Assembly: GCA_028691595.1 (NCBI GenBank)
Contig: JAQUZA010000238.1
Location: forward strand, 1-5,598
DNA: 5,598 nucleotides
Origin: Candidatus Rifleibacteriota bacterium
GTDB lineage: Bacteria; Muiribacteriota; Ozemobacteria; Ozemobacterales; Ozemobacteraceae
Direction of reading: 5' to 3'
This document shows positions 1 through 5,598 of the stretch, piece by piece. Numbering within the stretch: position 1 is the stretch's first letter; each line of letters begins with the position of its first letter. A program made the translations under genes and the position numbers. The notes beneath the pieces were generated by a model. It did no database searches. It had not been told where the DNA came from and saw only the letters and a program-made list of their open reading frames with translations.

Positions 1-248
1 TTAACCTGAAGTCAGAAATTTTGCAATTATGCAGAAAAATTATTCTTAATTGCTTAAAAACGACCATTTGCTGTCATTTGCGGCCAGCAGCCATGGCATA
101 GCCAGGAAAATTGCACTATTGATAACTGCAAAATGAAAAGTGGTTTAATGATTCTTCATTACACCTTCAAAATCGACAGCTGTTTTACAGAATTCAATAA
201 TCGCCAGGTGCCGGATTTTTTGGCCACGTAGCGCTTTCAGGCAGGCAT
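1..248. other. AT-rich non-coding flank downstream of the cyclase gene
   Basis: No open frame of useful length or coding character was found on either strand here; the minus-strand frames I followed are quickly closed by stops. The stretch is richer in A and T than the rest of the window and lies just beyond the TGA stop of the minus-strand cyclase gene. It contains small inverted repeats: GCAATTA at 23-29 with TAATTGC at 47-53, ACAGCTGT at 176-183, and a bulged hairpin at 208-227. None is followed by a T-run in the direction of the cyclase transcript, so I cannot point to a convincing terminator. No tRNA-like or other RNA gene was recognised. Confidence 0.6.
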
Positions 249-2252
249 TCAGCCCTGTATGTCGGGCCGCAGCAACGCTTCAAAACGGGCAAACCAGTCT
301 TCCAGATCCGGGTTGCGCATTCGCCCTTCCTTGACCGCATCGATGTAGCAATGGCGTGCATAATCTACGGCATTCAAAAAGTTTTCAGGGAAGGTGTCTG
401 GTGGGGTCTGGTGACTGTTCGCGAGATCATCTGCCGCTTCTGGCGAGTGGTCTGGCGCGGCATTCACAGGCGTTTCTACGGGCATCTGCAGGTCTGGCAG
501 AGTTGGCAGAGATCGCGACTCTTTTATCGAGCCTTCTTTCGCGGTTTCTTGCGACGCAGCAGCAACATCACCACCCGAAGCCTGCAACCCTGTGGTCTGC
601 AGGAAATCGTTTGCAAGTGAAGCCATTTCGTCGGCCTGATTGGTTTTGTCGATCAGTGAATAGACAATAACCGGTTCGGTTTTTCCCTTGACCTTCTGGG
701 GGCCGAGGTTTTCGGCAGGGAGTCTGGCTTCAAGTCTCTGCATCGTTGTTTCGGTGATAAAAATGCGGCCGGGTCTGGCGAGAGACTCCATGCGGGCGGC
801 AATGTTAACCGCATCACCGAAGACATCTTCGTTCTTAACAAATACCGTACCGGTATTTATGCCAATGCGGATAAAAATTTTGTCTTCATTTTTTTGATTG
901 AATTCAAACAGTCGGCTCTGCATTTCCTGGGCAGCCTGGCAGGCCTTAAAAGGGTCGTCAAATCTGACCATGAGCGCATCACCGATCTTTTTGATCAGGG
1001 TTCCTTCGTATTGCTTGAGAACGGGCATCAGCAGTTTGTCGTGCACCGCCAGCAGGGTCATGGTATCAAGAAGCATTTTTTGTGATGCCTGGCTTGAAAA
1101 ACCGACAATATCAGTGAACATAACGGTCTTTTCAAAGGTGAATTTTTTGAGCAGTTGCTCGTCAAAGCGATCACCCTTCGAACCCTCAGAAAAACGCCTG
1201 GTAAGCAGAAGTTCGATGTTGGCATCTGAGAATTTTTCGAGTTCCATCTTTTGCAGTCGGGATTTTCTGAAGTGATATTCACTGCTCTTGAGAGCTTTTG
1301 CCTTAAACAGCATGTCGAGTTTTTTAAGCTCTTTTTCGAAATCACGGTCAATGAATTCTTCTGAGGCTTCGATGGCATCTACGCTTCGGGTTCGCAAAAA
1401 ATTCAGGGCATCGTCAGCGTCTTCGCTCATCATCAGCGGCAATTTTATGAAATCCTGCGGGGTTTCGATTTCAACGTTGGCATACTGCCCGTCACGGGTA
1501 ATATAAACCTCTGAGATGTTTTGCAGGTTAAAATCGAGAACCGCTGCCTCTGAAGTGCCGATTTCATCACGAAGAAACAGCATACCTCTTTTGGCAGTGG
1601 CAAGAGCAAGCATGTAGGCGGGGCGCCCGAGAAGCCCGAACATGGCCCCAAGCGTCGGATCAATTTCAGCGGGTTTATATATTCTGGCCAGATTGACGAC
1701 CATGGTCGAAGCATTGCCGTCGAGAGATCTCTGGCAGTCTCTGAATGGCTCAAGGGCTTCTGTGAACAGGCACATCCAGCACTTCTCAAATTTTTCACCC
1801 GGGCTGAGAAGCTTCTGTAAGAGGTTCTGCGTGTCTTCTCGCAAGGTATTGAGCAGTTTAACGGTTGGCGGAAAAGGGCCGTCCCATTCCTGGTAGTTCT
1901 CAAATTTTTTCTGCTTGCGCGATAGATTCTGAGCCATCTGCTGGCGCTCAGGGGCATTTTCGATCTCGCAAAAATCAGGCCCGTAGCCAACATTCTGTCT
2001 GAGGAATTCTGCTATTTTGCCTGGTGTTTCGGGGTCTGAGGCTTTGCCAAAATCGTGATACCAGGGTTGTGAGGTAAAGTTGGCATGGGCCATTTTAGCT
2101 GCCATTACCACCTGAACGTCTTCGTTAAGCATGGCTCGAAGCACAAGAAAATAATCAACCTGGCTGGTACTGCCGGTTCTTTTAATGTTCATCAGGGCAT
2201 TGATCTTGTTCTGGCGCGTCATTGCATCAAAACTTGAAAACTTAATGCTCAC
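249..2252 (-). CDS. Soluble multidomain class III adenylate/guanylate cyclase (HEAT-like, PH-like, SHOCT-like, cyclase)
   Basis: Predicted to make cyclic AMP from ATP in the cytoplasm; no signal peptide or membrane helix is visible. Numbering is from the GTG start (667 residues). Residues about 7-59 form a HEAT-like helical pair (QNKINALMNIKRTG, then a second helix ending VVMAAKMA). Residues 60-200 are unassigned and include C158-x-x-C161 and C173. Residues about 211-289 alternate strands and end in a helix like a bacterial PH domain. Residues about 305-336 resemble a SHOCT hairpin. The catalytic domain is about 372-534. It has FTDIVGFS with metal-binding D381, KKIGDA with metal-binding D425 and purine-recognition K421, then D476 in NEDVFGD, and N483 and R487 in VNIAARM. 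The K421/D476 pair favours ATP over GTP. A Pro/Ser/Ala/Glu-rich linker (537-623) precedes a helical tail (624-662). The gene is divergent from the TPR membrane protein gene. Cyclase identity is firm; the PH and SHOCT calls are pattern-based inference. Confidence 0.96.
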   Translation of the reverse strand: MSIKFSSFDAMTRQNKINALMNIKRTGSTSQVDYFLVLRAMLNEDVQVVMAAKMAHANFTSQPWYHDFGKASDPETPGKIAEFLRQNVGYGPDFCEIENAPERQQMAQNLSRKQKKFENYQEWDGPFPPTVKLLNTLREDTQNLLQKLLSPGEKFEKCWMCLFTEALEPFRDCQRSLDGNASTMVVNLARIYKPAEIDPTLGAMFGLLGRPAYMLALATAKRGMLFLRDEIGTSEAAVLDFNLQNISEVYITRDGQYANVEIETPQDFIKLPLMMSEDADDALNFLRTRSVDAIEASEEFIDRDFEKELKKLDMLFKAKALKSSEYHFRKSRLQKMELEKFSDANIELLLTRRFSEGSKGDRFDEQLLKKFTFEKTVMFTDIVGFSSQASQKMLLDTMTLLAVHDKLLMPVLKQYEGTLIKKIGDALMVRFDDPFKACQAAQEMQSRLFEFNQKNEDKIFIRIGINTGTVFVKNEDVFGDAVNIAARMESLARPGRIFITETTMQRLEARLPAENLGPQKVKGKTEPVIVYSLIDKTNQADEMASLANDFLQTTGLQASGGDVAAASQETAKEGSIKESRSLPTLPDLQMPVETPVNAAPDHSPEAADDLANSHQTPPDTFPENFLNAVDYARHCYIDAVKEGRMRNPDLEDWFARFEALLRPDIQG

Positions 2253-2259
2253 GGGATTC

Positions 2260-2265
2260 TCTCCT
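2260..2265 (-). promoter_or_regulatory. Shine-Dalgarno that sets the GTG start of the cyclase
   Basis: On the minus strand AGGAGA occupies these bases and is followed by 7 bases (GAATCCC) and then GTG at 2252-2250. This is near-ideal spacing. The frame remains open further up to a TTG at 2294-2292, but that TTG is preceded only by A-rich sequence without a ribosome-binding motif. The GTG start is therefore preferred, which shortens the protein from 681 to 667 residues. Confidence 0.75.
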
Positions 2266-2324
2266 GCATTTTTTTCTGCCTGCCCGGTGTGCAATTTTGC
2301 GGTTTCTTTTGTTTCGGTAAGGCA

Positions 2325-2350
2325 CCATATTTATGTTAACATGTTTATGG
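2325..2350. promoter_or_regulatory. 26-bp interrupted palindrome, candidate operator between the divergent genes
   Basis: Two nested, co-centred inverted repeats are visible. The outer arms are CCATA (2325-2329) and TATGG (2346-2350). The inner core is the perfect 10-bp palindrome ATGTTAACAT (2333-2342). Three unpaired bases (TTT on the left, GTT on the right) separate core and arms on each side. All 20 paired positions are symmetric about the 2337/2338 junction. This is the shape of a site for a dimeric helix-turn-helix regulator. It covers the -35 element proposed for the plus-strand gene and lies 73 bases upstream of the cyclase start, so it could act on both genes. The regulator is not identifiable from this window. 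Confidence 0.45.
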
Positions 2351-2364
2351 GCAGGAACTAAATT
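2336..2364 (+). promoter_or_regulatory. Candidate sigma70-type promoter for the TPR membrane protein gene
   Basis: TTAACA (2336-2341, five of six matches to TTGACA) is separated by 17 bases from TAAATT (2359-2364, four of six matches to TATAAT). Transcription would start near 2371, giving a leader of roughly 35 bases. A better-looking -10, TAAAAT at 2365-2370, overlaps the end of this one but is 23 bases from the -35 box. The -35 box lies inside the palindrome at 2325-2350, so a bound regulator would be expected to compete with RNA polymerase. No equally good pair was found for the cyclase gene on the minus strand. Confidence 0.35.
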
Positions 2365-2388
2365 TAAAATTATCCAGACAGATAGATT

Positions 2389-2402
2389 GAGGCAGGTCGA
2401 GG
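2389..2402 (+). promoter_or_regulatory. Ribosome-binding region of the TPR membrane protein gene
   Basis: Two purine motifs precede the ATG at 2406: GAGGCAGG (2389-2396) and GAGG (2399-2402). The nearer one is only 3 bases from the start codon, which is unusually tight. The AGG at 2394-2396 is 9 bases away and may be the working site. An in-frame TGA at 2388-2390 rules out any start further upstream. Confidence 0.5.
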
Positions 2403-2405
2403 AAT

Positions 2406-5400
2406 ATGCGCTTTTTTGCGACAATTTTTTTGCTTATGCTTTTTCCGGTTGTTGCCGTTCTGGCAGCACCCGCGAAGCCTTCATCAGGCAGCAAAGTTCC
2501 CAGGGCGGCCAAAGCGGCTAAAACAGTTAAAGCAGACAAACCCGTCAAACCCGTTGTTGAAGATGCACTCTGGGTTGAAGCAAAAGCTGCGGTTGACAGC
2601 GGCAATGCCTCAGAATCGGTTAAGCTGCTCAGGCTTTGCCTGGTTGGCCGGGTCAATGAAATAGATGCCGAACGCCTGTTGCGGGTTTATCTGGCTTCGC
2701 AAAGCGCTTCAATTGTCAACGCACGGCCGGTTTCGGGTCTTTCAGAAAGCGAACTCCAGGAACTGCTTCTGGTTCAGAAAGAGATTTGTGAATTCAGGTC
2801 TTCCACTTCTGACGACTGGGCCCGTCTGCTCGAGATCGCCAAATCTTTTAAAGGCGATCAGCAGTTCATAGTAGCCGGTGAGGCACTGCTCAATAAAATT
2901 CAGGCAGGTTTGCCGATTAAGATCGACGATGCCTGGGTCAGCCGTTTTAAAGATCTCGAAAAGCTGCTGAGAAAGAATACTCAGGTTCTTTACCGTCTGC
3001 AGGTAATCGAGATTCTTGCCGCAACAGAAGCCGGAGCAAAAGAATTCAGGCCCCTGCTCGAAGACATGCGTATTCTTGCCAAAGCCAATGCCGGCAGAAT
3101 TCTTGGGCAGGCCGACGTGGCCATGGCTCTTGGCGACCTTGACTCGGCTCGCAGGCACATCGATCGCGTCAAAGAATTTGATCCTCAGTATCCCGGTCTC
3201 GAATTGTCGTATCAGCGCCTGGGCAAGGCCACAGCCATCGATCGTCTGGTTGGCCGTGCTTCAACCGCCATGCGCGACCGCCTGTTTCTCGAAGCCAAAA
3301 GGCTTTGCGGTGAGATTCAGAAGCTCGACCCCAATAATGCTTTTGCCCGTAACACCATCGAGGAAATTGAAAGAATTTCGGCACGTGGTCCGACCGCCCG
3401 CGTGAATTCAGCCGAAGCAAAAGTCACCCTTGCTATTCGCCGCCTCGAAACAGATCTGCGAAAAGCTGAACAGGAACAGGACGCTCTGCAAATCAGGGCC
3501 ATTTTAAAGGAACTTTTGCTGCTAAAAAGTGATGAGCCGCGATGGATCGAGCGCCTCGCCGAGATCGAAAACCAGATAGCGGTTTCGGCAATGGATGCCG
3601 AAGAAATTTTTAAGCAGGCGCAGATATTGTTTAATGATGGGCGTTATGCCGAACTAAAGCTTCTGCTTAACCGCAGCCCGGGTTTGATGAATTCAGTCGA
3701 TACCATGGTTCAGACCTGGGAAATGCGCCTTATGGCCAATTATCACACTGGTCACCTCGAACCGGCAGAACTGAGAACTTCAGCTGAGGCTGTAATTGCC
3801 CGGGCAGGGCAAAGCCTGTATGGCAGCTTCGTTCTCATGAAACTCGATATTGCCGAAAATCGTATCGATGCTGCGCGGGTTCACTACCAGAACGCCGTCA
3901 AAATCAATCCATCCTACCCCGGGCTGCGTTGGCCCGGCTGGCTGCTCTGGGCTCATGGCGACGGCAGGCCGGTTGTTGTCGTTGCTCTCATTGTTATTTT
4001 CTTTCTGATGATTCAGCTGTTGCGCCCGGCTTTTGCATTGTATGAATCAACATACTGGCTGAGAGTCGGGTTGATGGCTAAAATTTTCCCTTCGCTGGCA
4101 CTGCGTTCTCTTGAAGGCTGTTTTGGTATTTATCGCGATTCCGGCGACCGGGTCAAACTTTTCAGATTGCTGGTCAAATGCAGCCTGGCAGTTAAAAACA
4201 AGAAAAAAGCAGCCATGTATGCGAGCAATCTTCAGGAACTCGTTCCCAATGACCCGCTTGCCCGTGCCGGTGGCGCTGCGCCGACTGCGAAAGCCGGCGG
4301 CATCAATCAAAAAGCAGACGAGACATTACCTGTTGAAGAGCCCGCTGGCAGCCAGCCTGATGAGATGCCACCATTCTATGAAGAACCCCCGGCTGTTCAG
4401 CCGCTTTCGCCGGTTCCCATGGGCAAAATCAGTATGCCAAAACGTTCTGGAGCAGCCCGCAAGGCTGCCGGGCCAGAACCCGAAGAAGAGCCGACCTCTG
4501 ATGTTTATGCCGAACCAGCTGAAACAAGTCATGATGAATGGCAGGAACCTTTGCCACCAGAACAGGAACCACTTTCACAAGGGTTTTCCGGGCCTGTGGC
4601 CGATGAACCATTCACTGATCAGAGCAATGAATACTACCCCGACCAGTATGACATACCACCGGTCGATCAGGCTCAGGCAACACCTGAAGGCTACTCAGAA
4701 ACAGATGAAGGCTACCCCGAGCCAGAAATCTCAGAGCCTGCTTTTGCCCCCGTTTCCAATGAAGAATCTGACTGGGAGCTGGTTCCAGATTCTGCTCAGC
4801 TTTCTTATGCTGAATCTGGTGCGCCAGAACCTCAGTCTGAGAACCTTGTCGACGACCAGCGGTATTCAGGCGAAGATGCAGCTGAAGAAGCTCAAGAAGC
4901 TCAAGATGGCGATATCTTCAATGATCTTTTTGTCTCAGAACCCCGAAACATCGACCCCGAAAGCCCGGTTGCTCTCGTAGATGAATACCCGGCTAATGCT
5001 TTAGATTCTGACAATGGCGATAATGCCACTGCAGCGAACACCTTCGAAGAAAATTCGTTCGGCACCGCCTCTGATGAAGTCCGGGAATGGCCTGAAAATA
5101 CCAGTTCCGATGCCCTGGCCACTGATTATGACGATTATGAAACCGATCAGGCCCCTGTAGCAGAGAATCTAATCGTTGCCGGCACAGAAGGTATTGACAA
5201 CGTCTATATTGGTTCAGGTGGGGTCGAAGGCGATGAAGAGGCTTCTGCGGCTGACGAAAAAATGGCCGCCGATGAGGGTGCTGATTTTGAGGAGTTCAGA
5301 GCATTTGTCAAGCGCCAGGAAGCTGAAGAATCAGAATGGTGTGATGACACAAAAGAAGTCGGCGGCGAAGAAAGCCTCTTCGACGATGATATTGCAGATA

Positions 5401-5598
5401 TAGACGACAGCGACAACGACAACGACGAAGAAGAAGACTTTGCTGTTGCTGGACCTGTTACGCCGCTTGCCGGCACAAATCTTGATTATGATGAATATGA
5501 AGTGCCCGCTTCCGGCAATGATGCCGGCGCTGGCGCAGCGAAACCGGCCGCTGATGCCTCAGACTCTGAAGAGGGTTCAGATGAACAGTCATACTTTT
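2406..5598 (+). CDS. Signal-peptide, single-pass membrane protein with TPR-like repeats and a long acidic tail (3' end outside window)
   Basis: The frame is open for 1064 codons to the window edge, so the C-terminus is missing. Residues 1-20 form a signal peptide (MRFF, a hydrophobic core, then VLA before A21). Residues 21-51 are a Lys/Ala/Pro-rich linker. Residues about 52-510 are helical with TPR-like units. The clearest are near 231-262 (GDLDSARRHIDRVKEFDP), 281-313 (ending KLDPNN), 398-421 and 471-504 (ending KINPSYPG). A transmembrane helix spans about 523-539, from VVVVALIVIFF to MIQLL, and is followed by basic sequence; this suggests that the N-terminal part faces the periplasm and the rest the cytoplasm. 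A further TPR-like unit lies at 585-620. From about 620 the protein is Glu/Asp/Pro/Ser-rich and probably disordered, including 13 acidic residues among 993-1011. The plan recalls FimV-type polar scaffolds, but no LysM motif is visible. Function is unknown; a scaffold or assembly role is inference. Confidence 0.93.
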   Translation, partial: MRFFATIFLLMLFPVVAVLAAPAKPSSGSKVPRAAKAAKTVKADKPVKPVVEDALWVEAKAAVDSGNASESVKLLRLCLVGRVNEIDAERLLRVYLASQSASIVNARPVSGLSESELQELLLVQKEICEFRSSTSDDWARLLEIAKSFKGDQQFIVAGEALLNKIQAGLPIKIDDAWVSRFKDLEKLLRKNTQVLYRLQVIEILAATEAGAKEFRPLLEDMRILAKANAGRILGQADVAMALGDLDSARRHIDRVKEFDPQYPGLELSYQRLGKATAIDRLVGRASTAMRDRLFLEAKRLCGEIQKLDPNNAFARNTIEEIERISARGPTARVNSAEAKVTLAIRRLETDLRKAEQEQDALQIRAILKELLLLKSDEPRWIERLAEIENQIAVSAMDAEEIFKQAQILFNDGRYAELKLLLNRSPGLMNSVDTMVQTWEMRLMANYHTGHLEPAELRTSAEAVIARAGQSLYGSFVLMKLDIAENRIDAARVHYQNAVKINPSYPGLRWPGWLLWAHGDGRPVVVVALIVIFFLMIQLLRPAFALYESTYWLRVGLMAKIFPSLALRSLEGCFGIYRDSGDRVKLFRLLVKCSLAVKNKKKAAMYASNLQELVPNDPLARAGGAAPTAKAGGINQKADETLPVEEPAGSQPDEMPPFYEEPPAVQPLSPVPMGKISMPKRSGAARKAAGPEPEEEPTSDVYAEPAETSHDEWQEPLPPEQEPLSQGFSGPVADEPFTDQSNEYYPDQYDIPPVDQAQATPEGYSETDEGYPEPEISEPAFAPVSNEESDWELVPDSAQLSYAESGAPEPQSENLVDDQRYSGEDAAEEAQEAQDGDIFNDLFVSEPRNIDPESPVALVDEYPANALDSDNGDNATAANTFEENSFGTASDEVREWPENTSSDALATDYDDYETDQAPVAENLIVAGTEGIDNVYIGSGGVEGDEEASAADEKMAADEGADFEEFRAFVKRQEAEESEWCDDTKEVGGEESLFDDDIADIDDSDNDNDEEEDFAVAGPVTPLAGTNLDYDEYEVPASGNDAGAGAAKPAADASDSEEGSDEQSYF
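4887..4904 (+). repeat. Two tandem copies of a 9-base unit inside the acidic tail
   Basis: GAAGCTCAA occurs twice back to back and encodes EAQEAQ within the disordered tail. The unit keeps the reading frame, so copy-number change would lengthen or shorten the tail without breaking it. It immediately precedes the acidic-aromatic motif DIFNDLF. Confidence 0.7.
5382..5438 (+). repeat. Low-complexity Asp/Glu-coding tract
   Basis: These 19 codons are nearly all GAC, GAT, GAA or AAC, with a short (GACAAC)-like run at 5412-5423 followed by three GAA codons. The encoded residues 993-1011 contain 13 acidic positions. The simple-sequence character suggests growth by replication slippage in multiples of three. 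Confidence 0.6.

Noticed and set aside
23..53. GCAATTA...TAATTGC inverted repeat as a terminator
   Set aside because: The stem is only 7 AT-rich pairs with a 17-base loop and lacks a proper T-run after it in the cyclase direction.
208..227. Hairpin GTGCC...GGCCAC just beyond the cyclase stop as a terminator
   Set aside because: The stem has a bulge and only five pairs. On the minus strand it is followed by CTGGCGATTA, with no T-tract.
1445..1993. A 182-codon minus-strand frame overlapping the cyclase
   Set aside because: It overlaps the cyclase gene in another frame, shows no recognisable motif, and has no ribosome-binding site that stands out. The cyclase frame has clear family motifs.
2345..2656. 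A minus-strand frame of 103 codons antisense to the start of the membrane protein gene
   Set aside because: It is antisense to the signal peptide and linker codons. Its Ala/Thr/Ser/Leu-rich product mirrors the Lys/Ala/Val codons of the real gene.
4111..4980. A closed 289-codon plus-strand frame inside the membrane protein gene
   Set aside because: It is a shifted-frame shadow of the acidic tail. Its product is implausibly rich in Lys, Arg, Met, Ser and Leu, has no domain pattern, and lies wholly inside the longer frame that runs from 2406 to the edge with a signal peptide and repeats.
2406..5598. Naming the membrane protein fimV
   Set aside because: Only the overall plan matches. No LysM motif is visible in the extracytoplasmic part, and the C-terminal region that would decide is outside the window.
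1..5598. Mobile elements, CRISPR arrays or toxin-antitoxin genes
   Set aside because: No transposase-like frame, terminal inverted repeats, spaced direct repeats or short paired genes were seen on either strand.

Overview
The window holds two large divergent genes separated by a 153-base regulatory gap, with a short AT-rich non-coding flank at the left edge. The organism looks like a Gram-negative-type bacterium. The right-hand protein has a Sec-type signal peptide, one internal membrane anchor with a basic cytoplasmic flank, and TPR-like repeats. The left-hand protein is a soluble class III nucleotide cyclase. Base composition is mixed, neither extremely AT- nor GC-rich, and nothing fixes the phylum. 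A signalling-rich lineage (for example a Riflebacteria-like or spirochaete-like group) is only a guess.

Layout. Bases 1-248 are AT-rich with no supportable gene. Bases 249-2252 (minus strand) encode a 667-residue adenylate/guanylate cyclase. From N to C it has a HEAT-like helical segment, an unassigned region with a CxxC motif, a putative bacterial PH-like domain, a SHOCT-like helical hairpin, an intact class III catalytic domain, a disordered linker and a helical tail. Its start is best placed at a GTG with a strong Shine-Dalgarno sequence, not at the TTG 42 bases upstream. Bases 2253-2405 are the divergent intergenic region. It contains a 26-bp interrupted palindrome lying over the -35 box of a candidate promoter for the right-hand gene. 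From 2406 to the window edge (plus strand) runs one uninterrupted reading frame of at least 1064 codons with no stop, so the gene is cut by the window. It encodes a signal peptide, a Lys/Ala/Pro linker, an extracytoplasmic TPR-like helical domain, one transmembrane helix, a short basic cytoplasmic TPR-like segment, and a very long acidic disordered tail.

How they may work together (inference). The right-hand protein resembles Pseudomonas FimV in overall plan: an envelope-facing domain, one membrane pass, and an acidic cytoplasmic region with TPR. FimV is needed for activity of the class III adenylate cyclase CyaB. A FimV-like membrane scaffold encoded divergently from a soluble cyclase, with an operator-like palindrome between them, suggests a cyclic-nucleotide signalling module. 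Homology to FimV is not claimed: no LysM motif is visible and the rest of the tail lies outside the window.
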